64,000 bases of DNA from contig NVXR01000003.1 of the NCBI GenBank assembly GCA_002733995.1, positions 124,001 through 188,000 on the forward strand, written 5' to 3'. The position numbers and the translations under genes were made by a program. Below are positions 1 to 9,797 of this stretch, piece after piece. Within the stretch, counting starts at the first letter, position 1. Every line of letters begins with the position of its first letter. Under the pieces are notes generated by a model, which searched no databases, was not told where the DNA came from, and saw nothing but the letters and a program-made list of their open reading frames with translations. The DNA is from Desulfotalea sp. GTDB taxonomy: Bacteria; Desulfobacterota; Desulfobulbia; Desulfobulbales; Desulfocapsaceae.

Positions 1-1032
1 ACAGGCCCCCACAAAACAGGTTATAATGAGAAACATTTGGGCCGCCTGGGGCCATAACTCATAGTCTGCAGTGATAAATCCTGTGGTCGTGAGGAGAGAA
101 ACCACCTGAAAAGTGCCAAAGCGAAGACAGTCCAAGAAATCCTCGTACACCTGCCCCTGATACAGTATCAGGGAAACAATTCCGCAAAAGAAGAAGAGAA
201 AACCCAAATACCAGCGCAGCTCTGTATTACTGCGAACCTGCTGCCAATCCCCCTTTACTACCTGATAAAACAGAACAAAAGTTACCCCACCAAGACACAT
301 AAAGATAATAGTGACCCAATCAACATAGGCGCTGTTATAGGCACCAATTGAAGCATTCATCGTAGAATACCCTGAGGTTGATACCGTTCCAAAGGCAATA
401 CACAACGAATCAAATAAAGGTAGACCATGGACACAGAGGAGAAAAGTCTGCGTGGCGTTGAGAAAAATATAGATGGACCAGAGCCAGATCAAGGTATCCT
501 TATTACGCGCCTTGAATTTATCCTTAGTAATAACCTGTCCGGGACTTGACTCCGCCCGGAACACACGCACCGACCCCATTCCATGGGGTAGAAATATCAG
601 GGTCAGGGTCAAAAACCCCATTCCCCCCAAAAGATGGGTCTGGCTTCGCCAGAACAACAACCCATGGGGAAGGGCTTCAATATCGGATAGAATCGTGGCT
701 CCAGTAGTGGTATACCCCGACATCATTTCAAAAAAGGCATCGGTAAACGAGGGGATAGCACCATGGATCATAAATGGTAACGTCGATACCGCCGAGATCA
801 CCACCCAACCAAACGATGCGAGAAAAATGCCATCTTTGATACCGAGTTGATTCTCATTGCGAAAAAACCATTTAAAAGGAATCCCTGCACTGACAATGAC
901 GACCATTGAAATAAGAAGAGCAACGAGATCATTTTCACCATAGTAGAGTGAACAGAGCGCAGGCAACACCATGGAACAACCGGTCACTATGAGCAAAGTA
1001 CCAAATACATTAGCAATAGAGGATAGATTCAT
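1..1032 (-). CDS. trkH: Potassium uptake protein TrkH (C-terminus beyond window)
   Basis: Inner-membrane K+ channel/transporter subunit of the Trk system, which works with a cytoplasmic TrkA ring. 344 residues are visible from the ATG at 1032; the gene runs off base 1, so the C-terminal end is missing. I translated it directly from the sequence. Three selectivity-filter segments are present: MSGYTTTGAT near residues 104-113, VSTSGYS near 217-223 and LLTTTGF near 313-319. A GGMG turn lies at 136-139, and hydrophobic helices occur throughout. The start codon lies two bases after the pyrF stop codon, so the two genes are probably co-transcribed. No trkA is visible. The family call is firm; TrkH versus TrkG or KtrB is inferred from the overall pattern. 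Confidence 0.9.
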   Translation of the reverse strand, partial: MNLSSIANVFGTLLIVTGCSMVLPALCSLYYGENDLVALLISMVVIVSAGIPFKWFFRNENQLGIKDGIFLASFGWVVISAVSTLPFMIHGAIPSFTDAFFEMMSGYTTTGATILSDIEALPHGLLFWRSQTHLLGGMGFLTLTLIFLPHGMGSVRVFRAESSPGQVITKDKFKARNKDTLIWLWSIYIFLNATQTFLLCVHGLPLFDSLCIAFGTVSTSGYSTMNASIGAYNSAYVDWVTIIFMCLGGVTFVLFYQVVKGDWQQVRSNTELRWYLGFLFFFCGIVSLILYQGQVYEDFLDCLRFGTFQVVSLLTTTGFITADYELWPQAAQMFLIITCFVGAC

Positions 1033-1034
1033 TT

Positions 1035-1745
1035 TCAATTGGCGCTGGCGGCTATCTCTTGTTGCATCTGCTCTATAACTCGAATGGGATCATCCGCCTT
1101 GGTAATGGGCCGCCCAACCACAACATGGCTTGCACCATTTTTAATAGCCGTCCCGGCTGTAACAATTCGTTTTTGATCATCACTGCCATCTCTTACATTG
1201 GCGCCGGGTCGAATCCCCGGAGTGACAATCAGAAGTTTTCCGCCAAGATCTCTACGCATTCTCTCCACTTCAAGGCCCGAAGAAACGACCCCATCACAGC
1301 CTAATTCCAATGCTCTTTTTGCACGAAAATAAACCAGGTCTTCGATGGACTGGGTCATACCCATGGCACGGAGGTCTTCCTCACCAAAACTTGTGAGAAC
1401 TGTCACCGCCAGGAGTTTCATATCACCTCTAACGCTTACCGCAGCGCGGATAATCGGATCATTACCGTGAATAGTTACAAGACTTACCCCCCGGTTACTC
1501 ACCTGCTCCACTGCAAGCTTTACAGTCTCCGGAATATCAAAAAACTTCAGATCAAGCATCACCTTATGACCGCGATCAACGATCCAGTCCACGGTCTCAA
1601 ACCAGTTACTCATAAAAAGTTGTAAACCCACCTTAAAATACGAGGTATGGGATTCACATTTTTTCACAAGTTCTTTAGCCTGTTCTGCATCATTAACATC
1701 AAGAGCCACTATAATTCGTTCTTTTAAAGGTATTATATCATTCAT
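1035..1745 (-). CDS. pyrF: Orotidine 5'-phosphate decarboxylase
   Basis: Decarboxylates OMP to UMP, the last step of de novo pyrimidine synthesis, in the cytoplasm. The reading frame is open from a GTG at 1793, but I chose the ATG at 1745. An AGGA lies about 8 bases upstream, and the resulting 236 residues fit the family length. The catalytic signature DLKFFDIP is at residues 65-72, and the phosphate-binding VTPGIRPG segment lies in the C-terminal half. It is followed at once by trkH, an unusual partner, and no other pyr gene is adjacent (pyrG is about 35 kb away). Confidence 0.95.
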   Translation of the reverse strand: MNDIIPLKERIIVALDVNDAEQAKELVKKCESHTSYFKVGLQLFMSNWFETVDWIVDRGHKVMLDLKFFDIPETVKLAVEQVSNRGVSLVTIHGNDPIIRAAVSVRGDMKLLAVTVLTSFGEEDLRAMGMTQSIEDLVYFRAKRALELGCDGVVSSGLEVERMRRDLGGKLLIVTPGIRPGANVRDGSDDQKRIVTAGTAIKNGASHVVVGRPITKADDPIRVIEQMQQEIAASAN

Positions 1746-2893
1746 ACTTATCCTGTTATTTGATTCTATTTGAAATTTATTGTCTGGGGACACACCATTT
1801 TGCTAGGACCTTGCGAAGGGTGCTCTACCACAAACAAGAAGAGATGATGATAATCCAAGGAACCTTCACTTACTTTTACCTACTCTTCATATCTTCTGCA
1901 AGTAAGCGAAATATCGTATCACAACGGCTATACCACGTTTCCCCTTGCACGCCACCAAGAAGCTCAAATACGAGTATTAAATACCTTTCCCCAGGCGCTA
2001 AAAAGCTGAGCACCGCAACAGCTATGATCCGTTACTTTCCAGAGCCAAGCAATAGCGCCACTCAGACTCACCCCTGCAGCCCCCGCACAACCATCGAGAA
2101 AGAACTCCCCACTCACAAGAGAGGACTCAGCTACAACAGTTTCAGCATGAACATTATCCATACCAGACAATGCCCAAGTCTCTCTCTTTCGCATTATGCG
2201 CTCTGCTTTACCACGGGATATAGTTTTCTGCATATTTTTTAAAGATGCGGCTCAGCATTCGCTTCTTTTTCTATACACCTGAGAGCCAAGTTAATCTTGG
2301 CAAAACTCCTACTTCAACGCTACTAAACAATTGAGGGCGATACTTTTGTTTCCCTAGAAATATTTTGACAGTTCTCTATTCTTCAATAATGATATCGAGT
2401 GAAACGTTCCTGCCCTTAAGGTATCGTTTGCCAAAACCCATTGTCTAACGTTAAACCAACCCAGATACATTTTTTACGAGACGTTAAAAACGGTTAGGCA
2501 AGCCAAACAGGGTATGTTCACCTCGAAGCCGAGGCCATCAGAGACCATAATTATCGGTTAAAACAGCAGAAAAGAGCCCCGATTCAAAGACAAATAGACC
2601 ATCATCACGGACTAGAGGTAAAGGACTCAATAGCCGAACTCTTCCCCCTCCTAAAAAGACTGTACCCCGCCACAACTGTGTGGTAATGTCACCGTCGACG
2701 CTGACAGAACCGAATCTACATTTATGTATGTGAGGCAACACGCCCACACCCAAAAAAGCACGCTTAATCAAAAAGATTTGTCTTTTCCATTTACGTTATT
2801 GCTTTGATTCAACTCCACAGTCCATGGTAGCTTGGAGTCCTTTGTCTTTTAACATACCAATTAACAATTCAACTGTAGTGAGGTTAGAACAAA
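1746..2893. other. Gene-poor gap of about 1.15 kb
   Basis: This holds the promoter side of pyrF at its left end and of the oadGAB operon at its right end. I find no convincing gene. Two minus-strand open frames (1964-2233 and 2538-2771) lack a recognisable ribosome binding site or family. A short CCTCG/CGAGG hairpin lies near 2521-2535. The length is unusual for this compact region, so a decayed gene or an undetected RNA is possible. Confidence 0.4.
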
Positions 2894-3163
2894 ATGTTAT
2901 TTGAAGGTGTTAAACTTATGATTGTAGGCATGACAACCGTCATGCTCTTTCTCTGCCTTATGATTCTTTTCATCAATCTTATTGCTTACTTGACCAGAGC
3001 AGAAGCCGCAAGAGAAACGGAAGAGATAGCAAAAGCAAGGCAGCTTCAGGCACTTAAGCGCAAGCAAGCAAAAGAAACTACTCCCAGCGATGCAGAAGAA
3101 GACATCGCGGTGATAGCCGCCGCCGTAGCTACATATGAAGCGGAAAGGTTTGCACAGGCTTAG
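2894..3163 (+). CDS. oadG: Na+-pumping decarboxylase gamma subunit (OadG-like)
   Basis: Small membrane subunit that joins the alpha and beta subunits of the biotin-dependent, Na+-translocating oxaloacetate/methylmalonyl-CoA decarboxylase. The 89 residues contain one transmembrane helix near residues 7-33, followed by a charged, Ala/Glu/Lys-rich cytoplasmic tail. That is the usual OadG architecture and length. GAGG-like bases lie about 12 bases upstream of the ATG. It is first in the order gamma-alpha-beta with oadA and oadB, which supports the call because the gamma subunit itself is poorly conserved. Confidence 0.85.
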   Translation: MLFEGVKLMIVGMTTVMLFLCLMILFINLIAYLTRAEAARETEEIAKARQLQALKRKQAKETTPSDAEEDIAVIAAAVATYEAERFAQA

Positions 3164-3238
3164 TCATTTTTAAAAAACAACACAATGAATCGGCCAACTT
3201 GTAATTCTGAGTCAACAATTTATGCGAGGAGATGAACG

Positions 3239-5041
3239 GTGAGTAAAAAAGTTATTCAATTCATGGATACGTCTTTTAGAGACGGTTTTCAGTCTGTTTT
3301 TGGAGCCCGAGTTTTAACAGATGACTTCATGCCCGCCGTCAAGGCGTCCGTAGAGGCAGGAATAACAAATATTGAAGCCGGTGGAGGGGCTCGCTTTCAA
3401 AGTCTTTTCTTCTACTGTGGCGAATCCGCCTTTGATATGATGGACCGCTTCAGAACCGAAGTTGGCCCAGATGTGTCTCTGCAAACACTCGCCCGGGGAA
3501 TAAATGTTGTGGCTCTGAGTCAATGTCCGAGGGATATCATTGACCTACATGCCAAGATGTTCAAAAAGCATGGAATGACTACCATTCGTAACTTTGACGC
3601 ACTCAACGACGTTCGTAACCTCGAATATTCGGGTGAACGTATTGCCCACCATGGCCTGAACCACCAAATCGTCGTTGCGATGATGGAACTGCCACCAGGT
3701 TGCTCAGGGGCTCACACCCCAGATTTCTACATGGATCGCCTCAAACAGATTCTTGACGCCGACATTCCTTTTCACTCGATCTGCTTTAAAGATGCCTCCG
3801 GAACCTCCAACCCAAGAAAGGTTTACGAGACCCTGAAAGCCGCACGAAAAATCGTCTCTGATGATGTTATTTTATGGTTCCATACCCACGATACTGCAGG
3901 CCTTGGTATCTCTCAGAACCTGGCGGCAATAGAAGGTGGTGCAAACGGTGTGGATCTTGCCAAATCACCGGTCAGTGGCGGTACCTGTCAACCTGACATT
4001 CTCTCCATGATGCATGCACTAAAAGGCACTGACTTCACCCTTGATCTCGATTACAAGAAGGTAATTATTGCATCCGATGAGTTCGAAAATGCAATGAAAG
4101 ATTATTTCGTCCCACCTGAAGCAAAAATGATTTCTCCTAAGGTTACCCTTTCTCCAATGCCCGGTGGCGCACTCACCGCAAACACCATGATGATGAGAGA
4201 CACCGGTACACTGCACCTCTATGGAGACGTCATCAAAGAAATGTCCGAGGTCGTCGCCCGGGGTGGTTTTGGCACCTCCGTCACCCCTGTTTCTCAATTT
4301 TACTTCCAGCAAGCATACCTCAACGTTACCCAAGGAAAGTGGAAGAAAATCAACCCGAGTTACGGCAATATGGTCCTTGGATATTTTGGCCGCACACCCG
4401 TTCCTGCTGATCCAGAAATTGTTAAACTTGCCTCTGAGCAGCTTGAAAAACCTGTTTTTACAAAAAATCCACTCGATATTCTTGAGCCAGGCATCCCCAA
4501 AGCAACCAAAATCCTTCAGGACAACAACCTCCCTGTTAATGATGAAAATATCTTCATTATTGCCAGTTGTGAGCAGAAGGGCCTCGACTACCTCCAGGGC
4601 AATGCAGTTGTAAACATCCGCAAAACTACAGATGAACCTGCCACGGCCAAAAAACCTACCGGCAAGGCTGCTGCAGCTACGGCGGCTCCCGTGGCCTCTA
4701 TTGGCCAGCGCGATTACACCATCACCGTTAACAACAGGCCATACAGCGTTTCTGTTTCTGAGGCGGGTGCAATTCAGGCAACGCCTGCTGCTGCAGCTAC
4801 GGCGGCTCCTGCACCCACAGCGGTTGAAGGCACAGATATTGAAGCCCCAACCCCTGGTAATATTGTAAAGATTCTTGTGGAACTGAATAGTACTGTCACA
4901 GTAGACCAGCCACTTTTGGTGATGGAAGCAATGAAAATGGAATCTGAAGTCAAATCACCATGTGCCGGTAAGGTTCTTGCCATCCATATAGAGTCCGGAG
5001 ATACAGTACAGTCCTCTGACCTACTCTTTACCATCGGCTAA
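3239..5041 (+). CDS. oadA: Oxaloacetate/methylmalonyl-CoA decarboxylase alpha subunit (carboxyltransferase plus biotin carrier)
   Basis: Transfers CO2 from the substrate to biotin; the beta subunit then decarboxylates biotin and pumps Na+. The GTG start at 3239 has AGGAG at 3227-3231. Domains in order are a TIM-barrel carboxyltransferase (about residues 1-270), a conserved carboxylase domain (about 270-465), an Ala/Pro-rich linker (about 470-535) and a biotinyl domain. The barrel shows FMDTSFRDG at the start, CFKDASG with the catalytic Lys, and the metal ligands in FHTHDTAG. The biotinylation motif is MEAMKM with the acceptor Lys at 566. The protein could equally be called pyruvate carboxylase subunit B, but the gamma and beta neighbours favour a sodium pump. 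The linker carries an exact DNA repeat. Confidence 0.93.
   Translation: MSKKVIQFMDTSFRDGFQSVFGARVLTDDFMPAVKASVEAGITNIEAGGGARFQSLFFYCGESAFDMMDRFRTEVGPDVSLQTLARGINVVALSQCPRDIIDLHAKMFKKHGMTTIRNFDALNDVRNLEYSGERIAHHGLNHQIVVAMMELPPGCSGAHTPDFYMDRLKQILDADIPFHSICFKDASGTSNPRKVYETLKAARKIVSDDVILWFHTHDTAGLGISQNLAAIEGGANGVDLAKSPVSGGTCQPDILSMMHALKGTDFTLDLDYKKVIIASDEFENAMKDYFVPPEAKMISPKVTLSPMPGGALTANTMMMRDTGTLHLYGDVIKEMSEVVARGGFGTSVTPVSQFYFQQAYLNVTQGKWKKINPSYGNMVLGYFGRTPVPADPEIVKLASEQLEKPVFTKNPLDILEPGIPKATKILQDNNLPVNDENIFIIASCEQKGLDYLQGNAVVNIRKTTDEPATAKKPTGKAAAATAAPVASIGQRDYTITVNNRPYSVSVSEAGAIQATPAAAATAAPAPTAVEGTDIEAPTPGNIVKILVELNSTVTVDQPLLVMEAMKMESEVKSPCAGKVLAIHIESGDTVQSSDLLFTIG
4667..4809 (+). repeat. Direct repeat of 23 bases in the oadA linker
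   Basis: The same 23 bases occur at 4667-4689 and 4787-4809, exactly 120 bases apart. Each encodes the AAATAAP-type Ala/Pro linker on one side of a short segment before the biotinyl domain. Identity at DNA level over 23 bases suggests a recent duplication or gene conversion within the linker. The copies are in frame, so recombination between them would delete 40 residues without a frameshift. Confidence 0.85.
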
Positions 5042-5116
5042 TAGGATGCTCATTTCGGGACCTCTGTTACTTTGCAGAGGTCCGTCTCTTCGTTTTGCTC
5101 ATAACGGGATAGTATT

Positions 5117-6634
5117 ATGAAAATAAGATTTTTCATGGTTGTGTTGCTCGGGTTACTTTTGCCTTTAACCTCCTTAGCAGAAACTAAGGATGGTATCGTT
5201 GCAATAGTCTCTCCAGCAGACGCTAAAATAAAACGGGTTTTAGTTGAACCCGGCGATTTCATCTACAGTGGTGACGAGATCGCAACTCTGAAGGCGGACG
5301 ATGGTTCGGTTATCGTTCTTCGTGCAGGGACATCTGGAAAGCTCACCGAGCTGCACATCACTGCTTACCAAAAAGTTCATAAGAATGATCCTATTGGCAC
5401 CATTGAAACGCACTCCATCATTGCCGAGACCCCCGCAGTAAGCGAGAACAGCGCTCTACCTCCCATGTCTGAGCTCCTTGGTGATTTATACAAGACGACA
5501 GGTATCTATGGGATTATTGACGGTCAGCTCAACAAGGACTGGACCGTGGGTATTGGCCGTGTCCTGATGATCTTTATTGGCCTGCTACTCATGTATCTGG
5601 GCATTTTCAAGAATTTTGAACCTCTTCTTCTTGTACCTATTGGCTTTGGGGCGATACTCTCCAATATCCCCATGGCAGGAATTGCCGAGCCCGGGGGCAT
5701 TCTTTACTATATTTATGAAGTAGGTATCACCACAGGGATCTTCCCACTGATCATCTTCATGGGTGTTGGTGCCCTGACCGACTTCGGACCAATGATTGCA
5801 AATCCCAAAACCATCCTCTTAGGTGGTGCCGCTCAATTTGGAATTTTCACGACCCTGCTTGGAGCCCTTGCGCTTTCCAATATGGTTCCTGGTATCAATT
5901 TCTCCCTGGCCGATGCTGCGGCAATCGGTATAATCGGAGGTGCGGATGGTCCTACGGCAATATTTCTCTCTAGCCAGTTATCACCACGACTGCTCGGGTC
6001 AATTGCCATTGCGGCCTATTCTTACATGGCCCTTGTACCTCTGATCCAGCCGCCTATTATGAAGTGGTTGACCACAGAAGAAGAGAGACAAATAAAGATG
6101 GTGCAGATGCGCCACGTGTCCAAGCTGGAAAAAATTATTCTTCCACTTCTTGTACTTGGAATTTGTGCCACCCTGCTTCCCTCTGCGGCTCCGCTGATTG
6201 GTATGTTCATGTTGGGGAATCTTGCCAAGGAATGTGGCGTTGTAGACAGGCTTGCTGACACAATCAAAAACTCTTTAATGTACACAGTTACTATCTTCTT
6301 AGGACTCGGTGTCGGCTCTAAACTCTCGGCCGACAAGTTTCTCAATCTTGAGACTTTAGGAATTCTTGCTCTCGGTTTGATTGCATTTTGTATCGGTACT
6401 GCAACCGGAGTATTGCTTGCTAAACTGATGAATAAAATGAGTAAAACTCCCATCAATCCACTCATTGGAGCGGCTGGGGTTTCGGCTGTACCAATGGCTG
6501 CAAGGGTGGTCAATAAGGTAGGCCTTGAAGCCAACCCTCAAAACCACCTCATCATGCATGCTATGGGTGCCAATGTATCCGGAGTTATCGGTTCAGCAGT
6601 TGCGGCTGGGGTGTTACTTGCCCTCCTTAAATAG
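5117..6634 (+). CDS. oadB: Na+-translocating decarboxylase beta subunit with N-terminal exported barrel-sandwich domain
   Basis: Membrane subunit that decarboxylates carboxybiotin and exports Na+. At 505 residues it is about 100 longer than typical OadB. Residues 1-22 form a signal peptide. Residues of roughly 25-95 look like a lipoyl/HlyD-type barrel-sandwich fold ([16 protein letters not shown], then AGTSGKL). It lacks an MKM biotin site. The classical OadB region starts near residue 140 and retains [10 protein letters not shown] and [10 protein letters not shown], segments linked to Na+ and carboxybiotin handling. It lies 75 bases after oadA and is followed by a terminator. A signal peptide would put the extra domain in the periplasm, unlike the cytoplasmic biotin carrier. 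Confidence 0.9.
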   Translation: MKIRFFMVVLLGLLLPLTSLAETKDGIVAIVSPADAKIKRVLVEPGDFIYSGDEIATLKADDGSVIVLRAGTSGKLTELHITAYQKVHKNDPIGTIETHSIIAETPAVSENSALPPMSELLGDLYKTTGIYGIIDGQLNKDWTVGIGRVLMIFIGLLLMYLGIFKNFEPLLLVPIGFGAILSNIPMAGIAEPGGILYYIYEVGITTGIFPLIIFMGVGALTDFGPMIANPKTILLGGAAQFGIFTTLLGALALSNMVPGINFSLADAAAIGIIGGADGPTAIFLSSQLSPRLLGSIAIAAYSYMALVPLIQPPIMKWLTTEEERQIKMVQMRHVSKLEKIILPLLVLGICATLLPSAAPLIGMFMLGNLAKECGVVDRLADTIKNSLMYTVTIFLGLGVGSKLSADKFLNLETLGILALGLIAFCIGTATGVLLAKLMNKMSKTPINPLIGAAGVSAVPMAARVVNKVGLEANPQNHLIMHAMGANVSGVIGSAVAAGVLLALLK

Positions 6635-6650
6635 CCACTTGTTAGCATAT

Positions 6651-6689
6651 AAAAAGGGCCAGTCACTGTAGAGTGACTGGCCCTTTTTT
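6651..6689 (+). terminator. Rho-independent terminator after oadB
   Basis: A perfect stem AAAGGGCCAGTCACT pairs with AGTGACTGGCCCTTT around a GTAG loop and runs into six T residues. It closes the oadGAB operon. The A-rich 5' side would also let it work on the opposite strand for the gene ending at 6733. Confidence 0.93.
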
Positions 6690-6732
6690 ATTTACACCGT
6701 AAGCCAAACAAATACACAACGGCTGTAGACAG

Positions 6733-7560
6733 TTATTTAACCCGGTTTATCCGGGGAGCTTTTCTTGCTATTGTCCTCTGGTAGTTAAGAGCCGGTAAAC
6801 CGAAGCCCATGGTATAGCCGATCTCATGATTTTCCGGTATTCCAAGTCGCTGTTTAAGCGAGGGGACAAGCTCAGAAATAACCAGGGTTGCAAGACCGTT
6901 CCATATCGTTCCTATACCATTCGCCTGGGCATACAACTCAAAAGTAGTCAAAGCGATAATAGCATCCTGAAGGGGCGCTGCGCAGTCTCGATCAGCCGAA
7001 ACAATGAGAAGATGCGGTGCACCGCGAAAAAGAATATCTTTGCCAGAAATCTTCCAAGCCGCCATGATATCAACAAACATCTCCATTCCTTCCGGAAGGT
7101 TTCCAGCGTCTATTAGCTGCTCTAGCCCTGCAAAAGCCTCATCACGCAGATCGTAGATAATACCCTTGTCATCCACCAGTGTATACAACAGCGCCCGGTC
7201 ATTATGGGCGCTTGGGGCATGGGAGGCGACCGCCACCAATCTTTCGGTGAGTTCGGGATCGACATTCTCATCCTGATAGTTTCTCACAGAACGTCTTTTC
7301 TTTATGAGCAGCTCCACCGCCTCAGGCCCCGCAACAGTTGCCGTATCAAGGGTAATCCCGTCCTCGGGACCATAACCTAAAATAGACACCGCTCCCTCAC
7401 TGCAAACGGCGACACAATGCAGACAAGCTATGCAGTACTGTGCCAGATCTTCTGCAATTTGGGGCAAATTTGTATCCATGCTAATAATCATGGCCGGACA
7501 GTCACTGGCGCACTGGCCACAGCTGATACACGTTTCTTCATTAATGGTAAAATCGAGCAT
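6733..7560 (-). CDS. Nitroreductase with N-terminal 2[4Fe-4S] ferredoxin domain
   Basis: Flavin-dependent oxidoreductase of the nitroreductase family with a ferredoxin module fused to its N-terminus. I chose the ATG at 7560 rather than an in-frame TTG at 7572, because AGGAAAGAG lies directly upstream. Two cluster motifs are seen, CISCGQCASDCP (Cys 11, 14, 17, 21) and CIACLHCVAVCS (Cys 43, 46, 49, 53). The nitroreductase fold begins at the RRSVRNYQ segment. Such fusions are common in strict anaerobes and probably take electrons from reduced ferredoxin. The physiological substrate is unknown. It appears monocistronic. Confidence 0.88.
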   Translation of the reverse strand: MLDFTINEETCISCGQCASDCPAMIISMDTNLPQIAEDLAQYCIACLHCVAVCSEGAVSILGYGPEDGITLDTATVAGPEAVELLIKKRRSVRNYQDENVDPELTERLVAVASHAPSAHNDRALLYTLVDDKGIIYDLRDEAFAGLEQLIDAGNLPEGMEMFVDIMAAWKISGKDILFRGAPHLLIVSADRDCAAPLQDAIIALTTFELYAQANGIGTIWNGLATLVISELVPSLKQRLGIPENHEIGYTMGFGLPALNYQRTIARKAPRINRVK

Positions 7561-7956
7561 CTCTTTCCTCAATTATGTTAACGTACACCTCAATCTTGCG
7601 GTTGATAAATCTGCCGGAGCTGCGAAGCACCGAGGTTGCAGACGTATAAATATACCTTAACACCACAGAACGAGACGGATTCTATAAATTCCCCAAGACC
7701 TAGGGAGCTGTCAATATAGAAAGAATACCCACGAAAATGTGAGTTTTGAAAATATTAATTATGGGGTAACACCTTGTTTTTTCGATGAAAGCGTTCTTTT
7801 AGCATATCACGTGTGCTAAATCTAACGTAACTCTTCAGATGACCCTCGACTGTCGGTTAAACCGCCGCCTGTAACGATCCATCGGTGTTACAAATCTGTT
7901 CAACTAGAGACCCCAAAGCATACAAGCCCCGTTGGAGTGGTGCCACGTTGTTACGC
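7561..7956. other. Intergenic region of about 400 bases
   Basis: It lies between the start of the nitroreductase gene and the end of fabI, both on the minus strand, so it should contain the nitroreductase promoter and the fabI transcript end. The stretch is AT-rich around 7730-7800. I see no gene, no strong hairpin and no known riboswitch pattern. Confidence 0.4.
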
Positions 7957-8766
7957 TTAACTTACAGTTTTAGTTACGATTTCCTTGTCAAAGTAGTTTA
8001 CCGACATTCCCGCATCAACCACGACGGTTTGACAGTTTATCCCCGAGGATCTATTGGACAACAAAAACGCCGCTGTATTAGACACCTCCTGAGTGGTTAA
8101 TGCCTTTTTCCGAAGTATGGCCTTTTCAGCGTACAGATAGCTATCTACATAACCAGGAATGCCCGCTGAAGCGGAGGTCTTAAGTAAAGATGGTGCCACC
8201 GCATTAAAGCGTACCTGGGAAAACTCAGAAAAGGATTTTGCCAAAAAACAGAGCGAAGAATCGAGTGCCGCTTTTATTGGTGCCATGTAACCGTAATTTT
8301 CCGAAGCCATCTTAGTGGTGGATATAGTTATGGTCACAACGGAGGCATCTTCTTCGAGTAAATCTTTAAAATGGTTGGCAATGCTAATAAAGGAAAAGCA
8401 GGAAATATTCACCGCCTGAAGAAAATCATCCTTCCTCGTTTCGTGAAACGGCTTCATCCCATCAGAGTAGTTGGCAAAGGCTATAGAATGAACAATGCCC
8501 GCTATTTTTTCTCCTGTACCAGCCAGATCTTTTGCTATCTCGGCCTGGACGCGAATAATATTTTCTTCATCTTCAACATCACATATATAAACTGGGGAAT
8601 TCGGAAAGAGCTTTTTTGCATTTCCCAGACGCTCTTCCGAACGAACCACATGGATAACCTCTGCCCCCTGGTCAATGAGGATTTTCCCTATAGCATAGGC
8701 AACTGATTTTTTATTTGCCAGACCAAAGATGATAAACTTTTTATTTTCTACTTGAAGAAAGTTCAT
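7957..8766 (-). CDS. fabI: Enoyl-[acyl-carrier-protein] reductase (NADH), FabI type
   Basis: Reduces trans-2-enoyl-ACP in the last step of each fatty-acid elongation cycle. The 269 residues show the FabI form of the short-chain dehydrogenase fold. [15 protein letters not shown] at 14-28 is the altered nucleotide-binding loop typical of FabI. SIAFAN lies near 94-99, and the catalytic pair Tyr158-x6-Lys165 is in NYGYMAPIK. The start is the ATG at 8766. The sequence is rather divergent from enterobacterial FabI, so a related enoyl-thioester reductase role cannot be excluded. It stands alone with about 100 bases on the 5' side before menA. Confidence 0.85.
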   Translation of the reverse strand: MNFLQVENKKFIIFGLANKKSVAYAIGKILIDQGAEVIHVVRSEERLGNAKKLFPNSPVYICDVEDEENIIRVQAEIAKDLAGTGEKIAGIVHSIAFANYSDGMKPFHETRKDDFLQAVNISCFSFISIANHFKDLLEEDASVVTITISTTKMASENYGYMAPIKAALDSSLCFLAKSFSEFSQVRFNAVAPSLLKTSASAGIPGYVDSYLYAEKAILRKKALTTQEVSNTAAFLLSNRSSGINCQTVVVDAGMSVNYFDKEIVTKTVS

Positions 8767-8864
8767 ATTTTTCTCGTACTGCTAAAATTGTTATTTTTAA
8801 TAAAAGATTATGAAACGAATGCTAGAGAAGACTCTTTGAGTAAGGGGTTACGTAGCAGCCCTGC

Positions 8865-9770
8865 TTAAAACCGGTAAACCAACCCGAACGAAAACATCAG
8901 ACTGTACATTAATGAAAGTCGCGCGGTGCTTGCAAGCAATTCATTAAGGTTGGTCCCAAGATCACATTCGACCTTAATGATAAGGATACGGGCCATGGGC
9001 AAAGTGGTCATGGGCAACAAAATAAAGCCATCCGCCATCCCGGAAACAAGCATATACAGAGGCGTAATATAACTCGCCACTATCAAGAACTTATACTCCA
9101 TAATAGTACGGTATCGACCAAGGATGACAGCAAGAGTTCGCTTGCCAGCCTTCTTATCCGTATCGATATCACGCAGGTTGTTCACAACCATAATTGCAGT
9201 GACCAGAAGCCCTGGGGGCACCGCCGCCAAAAGAGCTACCAAGGTCAGATCCTTTGCCTGAATATAGTATGTTCCGCCAACCGCTACCAGACCAAAAAAA
9301 ATAAAGACAAATATTTCACCAAGTCCGTTGGAGGCCAGGGGGAATGGTCCGCCACTATAGGCGACGGCAGCAACAACAGAGGCAATGCCAACAAGAATAA
9401 TAACAGGCCCACCCACAACGCCTAAATACACAAATACCAGTGCAGCAAGTACGAGAGCAATAATCATCCCACGCCTCACCGCTGCGGGGGCAATAAGACC
9501 GCTTTGGGTGACCCGAACCGGCCCCTGACGCTCATCGGAGTCAATATTATTTTTAAAGTCGAAATAGTCGTTTGCCAGATTCACCCCAATCTGCAACAGC
9601 ATTGCACCCATAAAACAGGCCAGTGCAGGGAGAAGCAAAAAGCGTCCATCCGCCATAGCCACGGCCGAACCAACCGCGACGGGGCCAACCGCTGCGGGGA
9701 GGGTTTTTGGCCGAATTGCCAACCACCAGAGTTGCATTGTAGAGAGTCTTTTGTGATCTTGTGCGTGCAT
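8865..9770 (-). CDS. menA: 1,4-dihydroxy-2-naphthoate polyprenyltransferase
   Basis: Membrane prenyltransferase that attaches the polyprenyl tail to DHNA to make demethylmenaquinone. The 301 residues contain eight or nine hydrophobic helices. The first Asp-rich substrate motif, NLANDYFDFKNNIDSDER, is near residues 63-80, and a second, NNLRDIDTDKKAGKRT, is near 195-210. The WLAIRPKTLPAA opening is typical of MenA. It starts 27 bases after the ABC permease gene stop and in the same direction, so it is probably the last gene of that operon. No other men gene is in the window. Confidence 0.9.
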   Translation of the reverse strand: MHAQDHKRLSTMQLWWLAIRPKTLPAAVGPVAVGSAVAMADGRFLLLPALACFMGAMLLQIGVNLANDYFDFKNNIDSDERQGPVRVTQSGLIAPAAVRRGMIIALVLAALVFVYLGVVGGPVIILVGIASVVAAVAYSGGPFPLASNGLGEIFVFIFFGLVAVGGTYYIQAKDLTLVALLAAVPPGLLVTAIMVVNNLRDIDTDKKAGKRTLAVILGRYRTIMEYKFLIVASYITPLYMLVSGMADGFILLPMTTLPMARILIIKVECDLGTNLNELLASTARLSLMYSLMFSFGLVYRF

Positions 9771-9797
9771 AACGTCTATATTTCTCTGTTTTAAATA

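Noticed and set aside
1964..2233. Minus-strand open frame of 89 codons
   Set aside because: No ribosome binding site, no recognisable family and an overlapping plus-strand frame of similar length. It is kept only as part of the unexplained gap.
1760..2242. Plus-strand open frame of 160 codons
   Set aside because: Composition is rich in Ser, Thr, His and Pro, typical of an antisense shadow, with no family features.
2538..2771. Minus-strand open frame of 77 codons
   Set aside because: Hydrophobic and Gly-rich but without a start signal or known motif. It may be chance or decayed coding sequence.
6022..6534. Long open frame of 170 codons antisense to oadB
   Set aside because: It lies wholly inside a clearly coding gene and has shadow-like composition.
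9504..9794. Plus-strand open frame antisense to menA
   Set aside because: Shadow of a conserved membrane enzyme, with no start signal.
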